64,000 bases of DNA, from positions 21,993,434-22,057,433 of the forward strand of contig OY754980.1 of the NCBI GenBank assembly GCA_963576475.1. The letters are read 5' to 3'. The notes under the pieces were generated by a model, which saw only the letters and a list, made by a program, of their open reading frames with translations, had not been told where the DNA came from and made no database searches. Shown piece by piece: positions 35,680 through 46,209 of the stretch; the first letter of the stretch is position 1; each line of letters starts with the position of its first letter. A program made the translations under genes and the position numbers. This DNA comes from Molanna angustata. Lineage: Eukaryota; Arthropoda; Insecta; Trichoptera; Molannidae.

Positions 35680-35875
35680 TGTAAAAATAATAATAATAAT
35701 AAACACTTTCTTTCACCCTGCGCAAGTGGCGAGTTTATTGCCATATATGGCACTTTCTTCCAACTAACCAGTGTTTTCAGCCCAGAGAAGCAATATTAGC
35801 GTGAGAAATTAATTTAAATAAATTTATCCTCTGCTGGGGATCGAACCCAGGATGCCCGCACAGAACTTACATAAA
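35680..35875 (-). repeat. tRNA-derived SINE (family B), copy 2
   Basis: The minus strand shows GGGTTCGATCCCCAGCAGAG, then GGCTGAAAACACTGGTTAGT, AAACTCGCCACTTGCGCAGG and an ATT microsatellite (AATAATAATAATAATAA on plus at 35685-35701). It is colinear with copy 1, with the A-box half of the head missing or replaced. Confidence 0.8.
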
Positions 35876-35899
35876 ATACAATGATAAAATAAATACATA

Positions 35900-35990
35900 T
35901 GTAGATGGGTCGTCGGAGGCAGAGCGGCAAGTGCGCTAGATTAGTAATTCAGAGGACGCTGGTTCGTTCACCTATAGCACAAGCATTTTT
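35900..35990 (+). repeat. tRNA-like SINE head (family C)
   Basis: GGCAGAGCGGCAAGTGCGCT resembles an A-box region and GACGCTGGTTCGTTCACC a B-box region, about 45 bp apart, as in pol III promoters. It lies 30 bp after a family B SINE. No second copy in the window. Confidence 0.5.
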
Positions 35991-37192
35991 GCTTTATTAA
36001 GGGAATGTATGAGGATGATTATATTCTTGTTACGAGGATAAATTTTTTTTTTTCAAAATTGTTCCAAGTTTTTTTTTTAATAAGGCACAGTCACCAATAG
36101 AGGCAGATTTGTGCTGTACAATTTAAATCACAATTACGTTATTTTTTCAATTGTACATTTGTCCCAAGTTGTTGTTAATTTTACCACGAATAAAGAAAAT
36201 CTAAGATGTGTAACAGAATAAATTGGATTTTAGCTGTAGGTATAAAATTCAGAATGAGATAGTCATTAATGATTAGGTAGGTACCGACTTTCACTAGTAA
36301 GAAGTATATAGATAGTTATAGGTAACTATATAAGTGGAATGTTAGGTATATTAGCATCCAGATAAGAAAAAAGGTCCAGTAGATAGATTTATAGACTTGA
36401 TCTATTCATGGTATGAGAGGACATAATGAATAGAACGATAAAGAAAGGAAAACATCAGATAAGCAAACATTAAATGTGTATTATTACGCTTTCTTTTTTA
36501 CTGAGGGTCGTGACCTTTCAGGTTAGTTCCTTCAGTTCTTCTTCGCGAGTCGATAATCAGATAGAAAAAATATTTTATTGTCATGCGGATTAAAAAAACG
36601 AAGGTAGGTATAGATAATTCTTTCTTATTCCGGTTGAATTTCTTTTATAGAGAAAGAGGTAGCTTCTTTCGGATAATAAACTCTATTCTTCTTCGTCCTA
36701 GCCTCTATCCCATTTGGGGTCAGCTGATATCGGATATTCAATATCAGAATTATTATCATTACTCCTTAAATTAAAATATAAAAAATTGGATTTTATGCTG
36801 CCTATTGGTTATCTGCAAACATCTTGAATATTTTCGGCGTAATGGCGTAAGGTTTCGCATGGCGTAAAGTTTTGGTGTTTTCGCTTGTTATAAGATAAGA
36901 AGCTTGCAGTCACTTTATATTAAGGATAATTCGTATGTAGCTTGATTTTCTAGTAGGTAATTAATTGTTCAAGTAAATTTATAATTAATATAAGATATTT
37001 TTAAAAAATGATTTTAAAATGTGTTTGACAAAACACCGAACTTCCTATTTCATAATTTTATAATTATTTCTATTTATAACCAAACAAATATTACCAACAA
37101 GATATTCATTAAATATTTACAATATATTATTAACCATTTTAGTTTGCGTAGGTAGGTATATAAAAAAAACTGATAACTGATAACTGCCCCTT
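35991..37192. other. AT-rich non-coding DNA; small LINE-associated motif at 36688-36725
   Basis: TTCTTCTTCGTCCTAGCCTC...CCCATTTGGGGTCAGCT at 36688-36725 resembles 60463-60512 (CTCGCCTTATTCCCATTATT, TGGGGTCGGCT) and is probably an antisense LINE/SINE remnant. The rest is featureless. Confidence 0.4.
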
Positions 37193-37354
37193 CTGGTCCG
37201 ACTGGCGAAATCAAAACTCTTGTGTTTACCCATATCATGGATATAATTATCATATGGAGTTCTATAACATCTAAAGATATTATAGAACTCCATATAATAA
37301 TTATATCCATGATATGGGTAATCACTAGGGTTTTGATTTCGCCAGTCGGACCAG
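37193..37354. mobile_element. Foldback (long inverted repeat) element
   Basis: Two arms of nearly 80 bp are inverse complements with a handful of mismatches: CTGGTCCGACTGGCGAAATC starts the left arm (37193) and GATTTCGCCAGTCGGACCAG ends the right arm (37335-37354). Only a few bases separate the arms near 37271-37275. The DNA, and any transcript, could form a near-complete hairpin. A related compound copy lies at 45.6-46.1 kb. No transposase is present; it fits a non-autonomous foldback or MITE. Confidence 0.9.
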
Positions 37355-37610
37355 ACTTGCCCCCATGGAGAATAAATTGAAATTAAAAAAAAAATATTAG
37401 CTAGGTAGGTACCTACTCAAAGTTAAAGAATAAAAAGTGTTTTTAGTGGTATCCATGTAACTTATTGCAATAAGTCGGATCTAGAGTTATTTATTTGAAC
37501 ATTATTAAAACGTATAATTTTCAATATAAAAATATAGGTTAATTTTAATAAAAAAAATATTTACATTTTTTTACAGATTGGTACAATAATATGAACAATT
37601 ATTAATAATA
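37355..37610. other. AT-rich spacer
   Basis: No feature seen. Confidence 0.4.
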
Positions 37611-37960
37611 ATAATAATAATACCATCACGCCATTTCCCTATTTGGGGTAGGCAGAGAGAACCGAACGCCAGACTCCTTTCTCTTGACATACATTCCTCG
37701 CTTCATTCACGTCCATACATCGTCTCATACACGCTCTTCTATTATTCTTACTTCTAACTTCTAACATCACCATCTTTCAAAATCCCATTTATGTGATCGT
37801 GCCAACTTTTTCTTGGCCGACCTCTACTTTTCGTTCCTCTTTTATCAGCCTTGTATACTTTTTTTTGTTAGACGGTCATCACTCATTCTTTCTATGTGGC
37901 CGAACCACCTTAGGGAATTTATTTTCAACTTACGATATTTTTTTCAATCATTGATTGATT
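37611..37960 (-). pseudogene. LINE tail with (ATT)n end (family of 2.0-2.4 kb)
   Basis: Minus-strand pieces are KINSLRWFGHIERMSDDRLT, then RPRKSWHDHINGILKDGDV in a shifted frame, then DNA matching WRSVLSAYP and GGCGTGATGGTATTATTATT. Frameshifts after DDRLTKK and after KDGDVRS disrupt the frame. A short duplicated TCTAACTTCTAAC (about 37745-37765) adds local damage. It is older than the 2.0-kb copy. Confidence 0.8.
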
Positions 37961-39679
37961 GAACAATTTAATGAAATACATAAATAATAAATAAACAATA
38001 ATTTCAAGTAAATTGACACGTTAAGTCTCTTGTGATAAAATCGAGCTTTCAATGGTAGGTAGGTATATATAATTTATATCTAAAGACCTGACAAGAATGA
38101 AAACCCTCGAGATTGAAGTGCAGCTTCGCTGTTGGTCTTGGATCGATGCAGATATTAATCAGGGTACCTTTAATTCGACTCTAGATGTAAATCTCCAATC
38201 TGGTCGCGATAATTCATACACCATCAAGAAGTCACCTCCATTCTTTGGCAAGTATGAGTGATCTGGCTATCACGCAGTCACCGCCGTCCGGATCTTCAAT
38301 AGAGTAATGTATTAGTTATATTAAAGCAATAAAACCCCACAAAGCAAAGCCGGTAGGACGAGGTACGGGCCTAAGCCTCGTATTAAAGACGTCGGCATAA
38401 CTCGTACTGTGTTCTTTTCAGCGTTAAGAACGGACAATCCTATACTAAAATATACTACACTTAGGTGATATCTCTCAGTCTGATCTTCTCTCCTCATTGT
38501 CAGTGGGGCTTAAGGCTGTATATCAAGATTTAACTACAATCTGACGGAATTCCATAAACATAGGTACCTGGGGATGTGTCTATATAGACATCCGTAATAT
38601 ACTCTTACGGTCACACATCGCTACATGGAGAGGTCATTTAATGTTGTGTGATCCTCCATGTTAAAGTCGACGCTGTATCAAGATGGAGATTGAATTTCGT
38701 AGAAATTAATTTGAAAACGGCCATCTCGAATGGGATTCTTTTTGGTAAAGACACGAGGAAAACATACGAATATGATTAGCGTTAAAATTTATCGTGTTAC
38801 TTTTTATGGTCTTCGGTCATTACCGTATAGATTTACGGACAAACGATTATAATCAACAATGGACTGTTTCGTTTACAAGACGTAGGAATATTATATTCTC
38901 CTCGTTGAATTATCACACCGACGACGCTTCGTTACAACCAAATAACTTTTGATTTCCTTCGAAAACGATATGGATATCCAGTTTTTCCGGTTTTCGAATC
39001 AATTAGTAAAAAACTGCCAATTCTGTTTGTTTATCTAATCTTTAATAGGTACACATGTGATTATGTATATCGTAATACATTAAATGAGTATGATGCGATA
39101 ATGTTGTTAATTTTGTGGGTATTTTTATGAATGATATTGTGACTCAAAATGTATGATATTTCAAATAGGTACGTATTTTCACATATATGATTAAAAGTAG
39201 CCAGACGCGGTCCACGATCCATCATTGTTTGTGACATTTTAAAGAACATTTCTTATTGATAATGGATAAATAACTTTTATTTTGATTATGTACCTACGAC
39301 AGTGTTCATAATGGCGGGTGTATTGCAATAATGGCGGGTGAATTGCCATAAAACAATCTCTTATAAATTTGGGCACAATAATAATATATAATATAAAAGA
39401 AACCAGACTAATCATAGAAATGACAAAAGGTAGGAAGAAATTGAAGGAAGTTGAAATAACAACATTCAAGAATTATTTGGTAAGTAATGTTTTTTTTAGT
39501 TTTTCATAAATATTTGCATGGATGAGACAACATAACCTCATCATTTATTTATATTCTAAAGTACATATAGCTGATTATTATTATCTAGGTATTTTAATAT
39601 ATTTTTTATTTTATCTCGTATGCTTGGATATAAAAACGAGTGGGTTGTTGCTAACAATATACTCTTACTACCAAGTCTC
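37961..39679. other. Non-coding; balanced block at 38090-38720
   Basis: The block 38090-38720 is GC-richer than its flanks. It contains a 54-codon opening at 38097-38261 (MKTLEIEVQL... to ...FFGKYE) that I do not recognise. A 20-bp direct duplication (ATAATGGCGGGTG, 39309 and 39331) lies further on. Nothing here is firm enough to call a gene. Confidence 0.35.
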
Positions 39680-40075
39680 TTCAGAAAGCATTCAAATTAT
39701 GAATCGAAATTCTTTAACATTTTCATGAAATGTGTTTTATAAATTATTTTTGATTTAAATATTTTATTATGAAAACTTGATAATTCTTTAATGCCCTTTT
39801 ATGAATGTTGTGTGCATTTTTAAAAATTTGAAAATAAAAATATTTAATTAAAGTTTCCTAAGCTTGGGGTCACACTTTGAAATATATGAGAGTAAAAAAA
39901 TGAGAAACACCGATCAGATATTCATCAAAAATTAATGGGGTCTAAGCGATATACAAATCGGCAAAATTTTAAAACAATTTAAAATGTCCAATATAAAAAT
40001 GTCCTTAAAAATTGCGAATTCATAACTCCAGACTATATCCCCTTGGGGTAATGATGAGTAAAAAATGTTGCAAAT
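39680..40075 (-). repeat. Repeat family E, copy 4 (reverse orientation)
   Basis: GATAATTCTTTAATGCCCTT, CCTAAGCTTGGGGTCACACT, GAAACACCGATCAGATATTC and TGGGGTCTAAGCGATATACA occur in the reversed family order. It ends in AACTCCAGACTATATCCCCT and GGGGTAATGATGAGTAAAAA, the hairpin end. Confidence 0.8.
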
Positions 40076-41057
40076 TCATATTATGATATTAACAAATAAA
40101 TAAATTAAAAATTAAAAATAAAACACAAAATTTGAATTACTTCTACTTTACAAAGAAGTAGAAGTATAATTGTAAAGTAGAAGTCTGTACAATTTTTGCT
40201 TTTATTTATGATTTTTAAAAATGAACTTCTGCAAAGTTCCTCATGCCAAGTTCGATGAAAAATATATTATTTTTTCAAGATGAATTGATTTCGGTAGGGA
40301 ATTGAATGAATGGATTGTGTCACCGGTTTAATAGATATATATCTGGTTGGTGATGTCCTGTTGAAGATTCTTGAAACGTTTTGAAAAAGGCAATGTCAGT
40401 CGGTAAAGTTGGGGCGTTCATTACCGACGAATGTGTGGGGGGCTCTGGCAAACAATGGCCCCTTTGTTTTGGTCGTGTATTGTTATGGTTCAAAAGTTAA
40501 TTGCATCTCGTGAGCGGTTCATTTATGTTGTTTTGGCCACATACATTCAGCCAAGTCGATTTGCGAACGAAATAAATACCTAGGTACCTGAGGAGTATCA
40601 TTAGATTTGTTACAAAACATTATTACATCAAATTAAGTGAAATAATGCCGATTTCACGACAAGCTTTAGCTACCTATTTTTTAATACATAGCAATCTTCT
40701 AAAATTGAATTCCATCAATTATTATGATCGATAATATCAGAACCACACTTATCATATAAAATTGAATTAAGTACCTACCTACTGTGCAATCGCGGCAAAC
40801 AAATGCATTGTAGACTTAATTGGTATGACAGAAGAGAAGAGACGAAACAGAGATGAAATATGTAGGGGAATCTTCTTGTTTTATTCGGACAATGAAATCC
40901 TGTTTTTCTTACAAGTCTAGAGAAACTACAAAACCATTAAAGATTATATTAACACAGTTAACGTGTAGGTATATGGGGTTAACTTGTATCTACTACAGTT
41001 AACGTGTATCTACTTTCCTGGAAGGCGACTAATTTGTAGTGAATTAGACAATTGTTT
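40076..41057. other. Non-coding; palindrome at 40139-40184 and complex block at 40380-40580
   Basis: ACTTCTACTTTACAA (40139-40153) and TTGTAAAGTAGAAGT (40170-40184) are perfect inverse complements. The 40380-40580 block is balanced and contains AACAATGGCCCCTTTGTT (40451-40468), two HMG-box-like sites in opposite orientation. No gene is visible. Confidence 0.45.
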
Positions 41058-42160
41058 TGACTCCTCACTACCCCAAGAAAATATAGTGAGGAGTTATGTT
41101 TACGGATTTTAAGGTTAATTTTTATTGCAGATTATCAATTAGTGTCATGTTGAGATTGTATTCTGAAAGTTTCATCACAATGTTGTGTATGTGTGTGATG
41201 TGTGCTATGTTCTATATACTGTGTACGGCGTGTTTCTTCTACTTTATTTATTTATTTTTATTATTTATTTATTTTTTTTTTATTTGTTTGGAAACTTAAC
41301 AGCTATACATTTATAATACTTAATTGCAAATGAGAATACAAAATAAATAGCCAATTATAAAGTTTCACATATTTAAATTATTATATGTTATTGATGTTGG
41401 GTAGTCATTGTAAGATGGTGAGTGTATGTGGGGGAAAGGGAAGGGTAATGGATATAGGAAAGCGTTGATAAGGAAGGGATGAATGTTTAAGGAAAGTAGG
41501 TTTGATTTTTAACCAGTAATATTACCAATAACTGCGCGTAATTGGCGTTTCATCGATGTCTGTGTGGAGTTAAATATATCAGGTTGGGGGTCAAGACTAT
41601 TGTAATAATTTAAGCATCTGTTGACATAATTATTCTGTGCGTAATTTATTCTGCAGTATGGTGTATAGAAAAGGTGATTTTGGCGTGTTGTTTTCATGGG
41701 GCAGTTGAAAGAAATTTTATGGAGTAGGTAAGAGCTGTCTACAAGGTTATTAAGTATTTTATAAAGCAGATAGACATACAATGATAATATCAACTAAATA
41801 CTAAAGTACTCATTCGATTCTTTTCAAATTTTGCAAATTTGTTTATCTAATACTCGCTTAGACCCCATTAGATTTTGAAGGATATCTAATTGGTGTATCT
41901 CATTTTTTTAACTGCAAATATTTCAAAGTTACCCCGAGGAAACTTGATATTTTTATTTTCAAATTGCTAAAAAGCCACATCACTCATAAAATGGTATTGA
42001 TTTATCATGTTTTCACAATAAAATATTCAAATCAAAACTAATTTATCAAACTCGTTGCATGAAAATACTGAAATTTTCCATTAAAAATTTGAACACTTGT
42101 TGAGTAACATAGTAGTGAAGAGTATAGCGTTGGCCACAACCCAATCTTTTTTTAATCATC
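41058..42160 (+). repeat. Repeat family E, copy 5, split by a LINE insertion
   Basis: The left part (41058-41245) starts with GACTCCTCACTACCCCAAGA and has GTGAGGAGTTATG as the other side of the terminal hairpin. It continues to GTACGGCGTGTTTCTTCTAC. The right part (41800-42160) resumes with ACTCATTCGATTCTTTTCAA and runs to AGCGTTGGCCACAACCCAAT. Comparison with the 20-kb copy shows that about 560 bp of foreign sequence lie between. Confidence 0.85.
41246..41800 (-). mobile_element. 5'-truncated LINE inserted into family E repeat
   Basis: The minus-strand frame 41509-41793 (94 codons, still open) includes HLFYTPYCRINYAQNNYVNR and CLNYYNSLDPQPDIFN, the C-terminal pattern (R-x-N-Y...N...DIF) common to CR1/Jockey-like elements of insects. 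About 250 bp of 3' UTR follow, ending in an A-rich AAATAAATAAAT tail (plus-strand T-rich 41243-41282). Its absence from the other E copies shows it arrived later. No clean TSD could be defined by eye. Confidence 0.75.
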
Positions 42161-42479
42161 TAGGCAACTCATCCTAACAAGAGTGAAATGTGACAAACAG
42201 GAACAATAATATATGTACATATATGTTTCTATTCTAGATTTAAAATTTTACGAAAAAAGATGACACATATTGACAGGCAATGAAACTTTCAAGTTAGTAT
42301 AAATATTTTATATTTATATTATATTTTATTTATATTTACATATACGACCTCGGGGCCATTATAAAATAAAGGTAAAAATAAAATATAAAACTCTTATTAA
42401 ACAACACAACAATTAAAAAGAAAAACAACACAATAATTTCATTAAAACACAAAATCTATCACACTAACCGAAATATTCA
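42161..42479. other. AT-rich spacer
   Basis: No feature. Confidence 0.4.
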
Positions 42480-42785
42480 TAATATGTCCCATTCTACATA
42501 CATACCGTCACGCCGTTTCCCTATTTGGGGTAGACAGAGAGAACCGAACGCCAGACTCTTCTATCTTGGCATACCTGTTTTGTCTCATTTACATTCATAC
42601 ATCGCGTCATACATGCTCTCCTATTATTCTGACTTCGTATATTCCCCTCTTTCAAAATCTCATTTATATGATCATGCCAGCTCTATCTCGGTCGACCCTT
42701 ACATCTCATTCCATTCTTTTCAGCCTTGTATACTTTCTTTGTCCCATTCTGATTCGTCTAAATTTATCCGTCTGAATTTTAGTAT
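42480..42785 (-). pseudogene. LINE tail (family of 2.0-2.4 kb)
   Basis: The minus strand encodes SWHDHINEILKEGNIRSQNN, then RRACMTRCMNVNETKQVCQD and RRVWRSVLSVYP. It ends in GGCGTGACGGTATGTATGTA. A stop replaces the residue after GRPR, and the GAATGGGACAAAGAAAG region upstream marks the 5' truncation. Best preserved of the minus-strand copies. Confidence 0.8.
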
Positions 42786-43019
42786 ATGAGAAATGTCAAA
42801 AAGTTGACTGCATTTATACGGAACTCATTACAAGGAATAATTAATAATAATTATTTTACAAGGAATAATTCTTTTAATCAGTTTATTCTATAGGAAAATA
42901 ATACTTTAGGGTTCAAAAAAGTTTACAAATTCTATCGTGTTAGTTATATATTTTTTATAGTTTTTTTTAAATAAAAAATAGGTAGGTACCTACTTGTTAA
43001 TATGTACGAATTTTCATCG
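42786..43019. other. AT-rich spacer
   Basis: No feature; an AATAATT-rich direct repeat at 42837-42868. Confidence 0.4.
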
Positions 43020-43215
43020 AATTTCAAATTATTCCCGGCGTTATTGGTTTTGCGGGGCTGTGTTGTATTTCACATTACGGGCTCATTTTATTTGTAACGT
43101 GAGCTTTATTGTCGCCGTAGTTTTCGGGTGACGTCATCGGGGTCATTTGGTCAAACAATATCGGGGCAACAAGGCCTAAAATTGGCGCCATCAAAACGTA
43201 ATTACAGGTAGGTTT
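43020..43215. promoter_or_regulatory. Candidate cis-regulatory block with CRE and E2F-like sites
   Basis: A compact GC-balanced block contains a perfect palindromic CRE, TGACGTCA (43129-43136), and TTGGCGCCA (43182-43190), an E2F-like palindrome. It is flanked by AT-rich DNA on both sides. It ends with ATTACAGGTAGGTTTT, which also resembles a splice donor. Motif presence is direct; regulatory function is inferred. Confidence 0.35.
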
Positions 43216-43789
43216 TTTATTACAACTTAAGTCGAGTATAAGCGGCTGCTTGTTGGTTTTTTAAACAAGCGAACATAATATTGTATTCATCGAACCAAAC
43301 AATAGTATGCACACAAACGCCACAATGACATTAAACGAACATATTACTTTAACGACATTTCTGCTTTTTGGTTAATGGACTGCGTAAATAGTACAACAAG
43401 AACTGGACTTAAATCGATTTGTGCATTGATAATATTAGTAAAGTGATACCCAATCATCTCTTAATTTAAAGGACACTGATAAGTTTCGAAAAATCCTAAT
43501 TATTCGAATAGAGATAGCAGTGATCATAATGTTAATAACAGATATTATTTATCAGATTTGAAAAGAATGATTTGGTGGTCAATTTGAAATGACAAAGCAA
43601 GTAAACAAACATTTAAAGCAAGGATTGATCTGCCAGAAAAGTCAAGAGATAAAAATAAATATTCCAAAGTAATCATTTTGTTAAACAACCATAAACCAAA
43701 ATATAATTTTGATTTTTTTTTATATTTTCAATCTATTTGCAATTTACTTTGGCTTAGAGTTTTTAAAAGGATTGAATATATGCTCTGTC
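43216..43789. other. AT-rich non-coding DNA
   Basis: No feature. Confidence 0.4.
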
Positions 43790-44145
43790 TCGTGACCTTC
43801 AAAGCATATCACGGTATGGCTCCTACTAACCTCTCCGAGCTTTGAATTCTATTTTCAATTAACTACAGACAATTATCACTTCGTTCTGCATCTTCATCCA
43901 TGATTGGAAAATTATCTGAAATAAACAGGGTGCATACAACTCATTTCGGCGATCGTGCGTTTGCTGTGGCAGGACCAAATGCATGGAATAAGCTCCCACA
44001 TACCCTCAGACAGACTGAAAATATATCTTCCTTCAGAAAAAATCTCAAAACACACCTTTTTCACAAATCTTACCAGAGCAATCAATTTCAGTGCCCTTAG
44101 GGTGAGATATTCACGAAAACGGCGTTAAATAAATCATTCAAATTA
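43790..44145 (+). pseudogene. CR1/L2-like LINE C-terminal fragment, copy 2
   Basis: It reads TFKAYHGMAPTNLSEL, a stop near 43845, then SLRSASSSMIGKLSEINRVH, GDRAFAVAGPNAWNKLP and FRKNLKTHLFHKSY, stopping at 44098-44100. The DNA-level 3' end GGTGAGATATTCACGAAAAC is shared with the 15.8-kb copy. It extends slightly further 5' than that copy. Inactive. Confidence 0.8.
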
Positions 44146-44289
44146 TTATATTATATTGTAAAATCTAACAACAATTTAATTTGGTAGGTACATTAAACAC
44201 GACAATGAGGCATTTAAGTTCAAAAATATAAAATTATAGATTCGACAAATATTTATCAATAAGTGAAGTTCATATTATAATATATACAT
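44146..44289. other. AT-rich spacer
   Basis: No feature. Confidence 0.4.
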
Positions 44290-44526
44290 CCATATATACC
44301 ATCACGGCATGTTCCTCACGGGGTAGGCAGCGAGAACCAAACGCCACGTTTTTCTATCTTGACACACATTCGTCGCCTCGTTAACACGATTTCGTCTGTT
44401 TACGATTCATCTTTTTTTTCTTCGTCAGGCGATCCTCGTTAATTCTTTCCAAGTGGCCAAACCATCTCAATGTGTAAGCTTTCATTCTATTTATTGTATC
44501 TTTCTTCGTCTTACATTCATACATCG
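44290..44526 (-). pseudogene. LINE tail (family of 2.0-2.4 kb)
   Basis: The minus strand reads NRTMYECKTKKDTINRMKA, then YTLRWFGHLERINEDRLT. An internal deletion joins this to sequence matching CQDRKTWRLVLAAYP and ends in GCCGTGATGGTATATATGGA. The GRGRPRK...HDHV part is missing compared with the 2.0-kb copy. Confidence 0.8.
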
Positions 44527-44995
44527 TTCTATTATTATTATTATTATAGATTGATCTCGGCCATGGTCCGGTAATCTCCTTCACAACGGAGCGCACTCAA
44601 GTTGTGAGGCTATGTGTTTGTGTGTCTGTGTCGTTGTGTGTAGTTGTTTAAAGTGGTACCTGTAGAAATTTTCTGACTATTGTGCATGTGTTGATAATTG
44701 TAGTTTTTTGTATGTTGGTGATTACGTATGGGGGTAACTTTAGTATGTCTATATTTTTTTGGAGAGTTTTTGGTATGATGCCTGTAGACGATAATATTAT
44801 TGGGACTATCGTTACTTTTTCTTGTTTCCACTGTGATTTTATCTGTTCTGCTAAAGGTATGTATTTATCTATTTTTTTTTTTTTTTTTTCTAAATGTTAT
44901 TTATCTATTTTTTCTAAATGTTTATTATTATTATTATTATTATTAGTTACAACCACATAATAAAATTCGACAGTGGATATAGGAACATCAGCCTT
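44527..44995 (-). mobile_element. Unclassified retroelement remnant(s) with (AAT)n tails
   Basis: The minus-strand sequence GGAGATTACCGGACCATGGC, CGAGATCAATCTATAATAAT ends in an AAT microsatellite that abuts the LINE tail. A second AAT/ATT run sits at 44926-44944, just after GCAGCCAAGGCTGATGTTCC. Both look like 3' ends of LINEs, and the 73-codon opening at 44610-44831 is not recognisable. Exact element borders are uncertain. Confidence 0.4.
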
Positions 44996-45642
44996 GGCTG
45001 CCCGTCTATAAATATATAATAATAATATTACAAATTCGTCTCAGCGATCTCTTTTCAATTGCATTTATTGCATGTACGTGAAGTATAGTACTTAATACGT
45101 TAAAAATATAAATGAGACTTATAAATGAGTATTACAATTTGCATAAAAAAATCAAGTCTTAATGGTAGTTGTAGCGGCAATTTAAGACATTACCGATTTT
45201 CTTCTCTTAATTACATTTTTTTTAATTAATGTAATTTCCTGACTCGCACAATTCTCATAAAAATTAGGATAATTACGGCAGTGAATGTGGATGCGGCATT
45301 AGATCGACATTATATTATATATAAAGTTTTGTTGAATGAGTAGGCCGGGTCGGTAGATAGGTAGGTCTCGGTGAGTTAATAGGTAATATCGCCAGCTAAT
45401 GACGCGGCTGCGAGCTCTTCTAATGCGCCCCTGGGGACTACAAGATTTCTACCTACTTGGTGCTGTTATAATATGAGAAGTTACCAAATCCCGATTCAGA
45501 GTTGAACTGGTGACATTTCCAAACAATCGAATATATTTTATAGATTATTTATTTTTTGATGTTCCACCCGATATCGAGTGATTTAGCGAAGTATGACAAA
45601 CATTGAACACACCCCTAATAATGCTTATTGCCTTAAACAATC
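44996..45642. other. Non-coding DNA
   Basis: AT-rich with a balanced stretch at 45340-45450; no gene. Confidence 0.4.
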
Positions 45643-46055
45643 AGGGGGACAAGTCCCGTCAAACAATGAAACCAAAACCCTCATGATTACCCATATCATG
45701 ATGGATATAATTTTCATATGGAGTTCTATAATATAATAAGATATTATACAACTCTATAAGATAATTAAATCCATGATATGGAGCTCTATAATATCTTTAG
45801 ATGTCGTAGAACTCCATATGATAATTATATCCATGATATGGGTAATCACGAGGGTTTTGATTTCGCCGGTTGGACCAGACTTGCCCCCCTGTGGGGCAAG
45901 TCTTGTACAACGACGTTCTGGACGACTTCGACGGTCTGGACGACCGTTGGATCAAAACCATCCATGTTTGCCCATATCATGGAGATAATTATATCCATGA
46001 TATGGATAAACATGGATGGTTTTGATTCCACCTGTTTGACAGACTCGCCCCCCAG
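45643..46055. mobile_element. Compound foldback element (two inverted-repeat units)
   Basis: Unit 1 (45643-45890) has arms with CATGATTACCCATATCATG and CATGATATGGGTAATCACGA, and ends in GGTTGGACCAGACTTGCCCC. It is homologous to the 37.2-kb element but with a duplicated, diverged centre. Unit 2 (45891-46055) has 32-bp inner arms: ATCAAAACCATCCATGTTTG (from 45951) opposes CAAACATGGATGGTTTTGAT-like sequence (46007-46026). The units abut at CCCCCCTGTGGGG. The several overlapping ORFs on both strands are palindrome artefacts. Confidence 0.85.
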
Positions 46056-46209
46056 ACTTATATACCCACAATAATAAGTTATTTTTATAAAAATAAATAT
46101 ATATTTTTATAGTTGCATATATGCATACATTGGATTTTTTCCTTTTTGTGAGTCAATGATATTTTTATAGCATTGTCACCTCATGAAAGCATTGTCCAAT
46201 TCATTTTCA
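46056..46209. other. AT-rich spacer
   Basis: No feature. Confidence 0.4.

Noticed and set aside
45773..46074. Overlapping ORFs on both strands of 45.8-46.1 kb
   Set aside because: The paired ORFs arise from the inverted-repeat symmetry of the foldback element.
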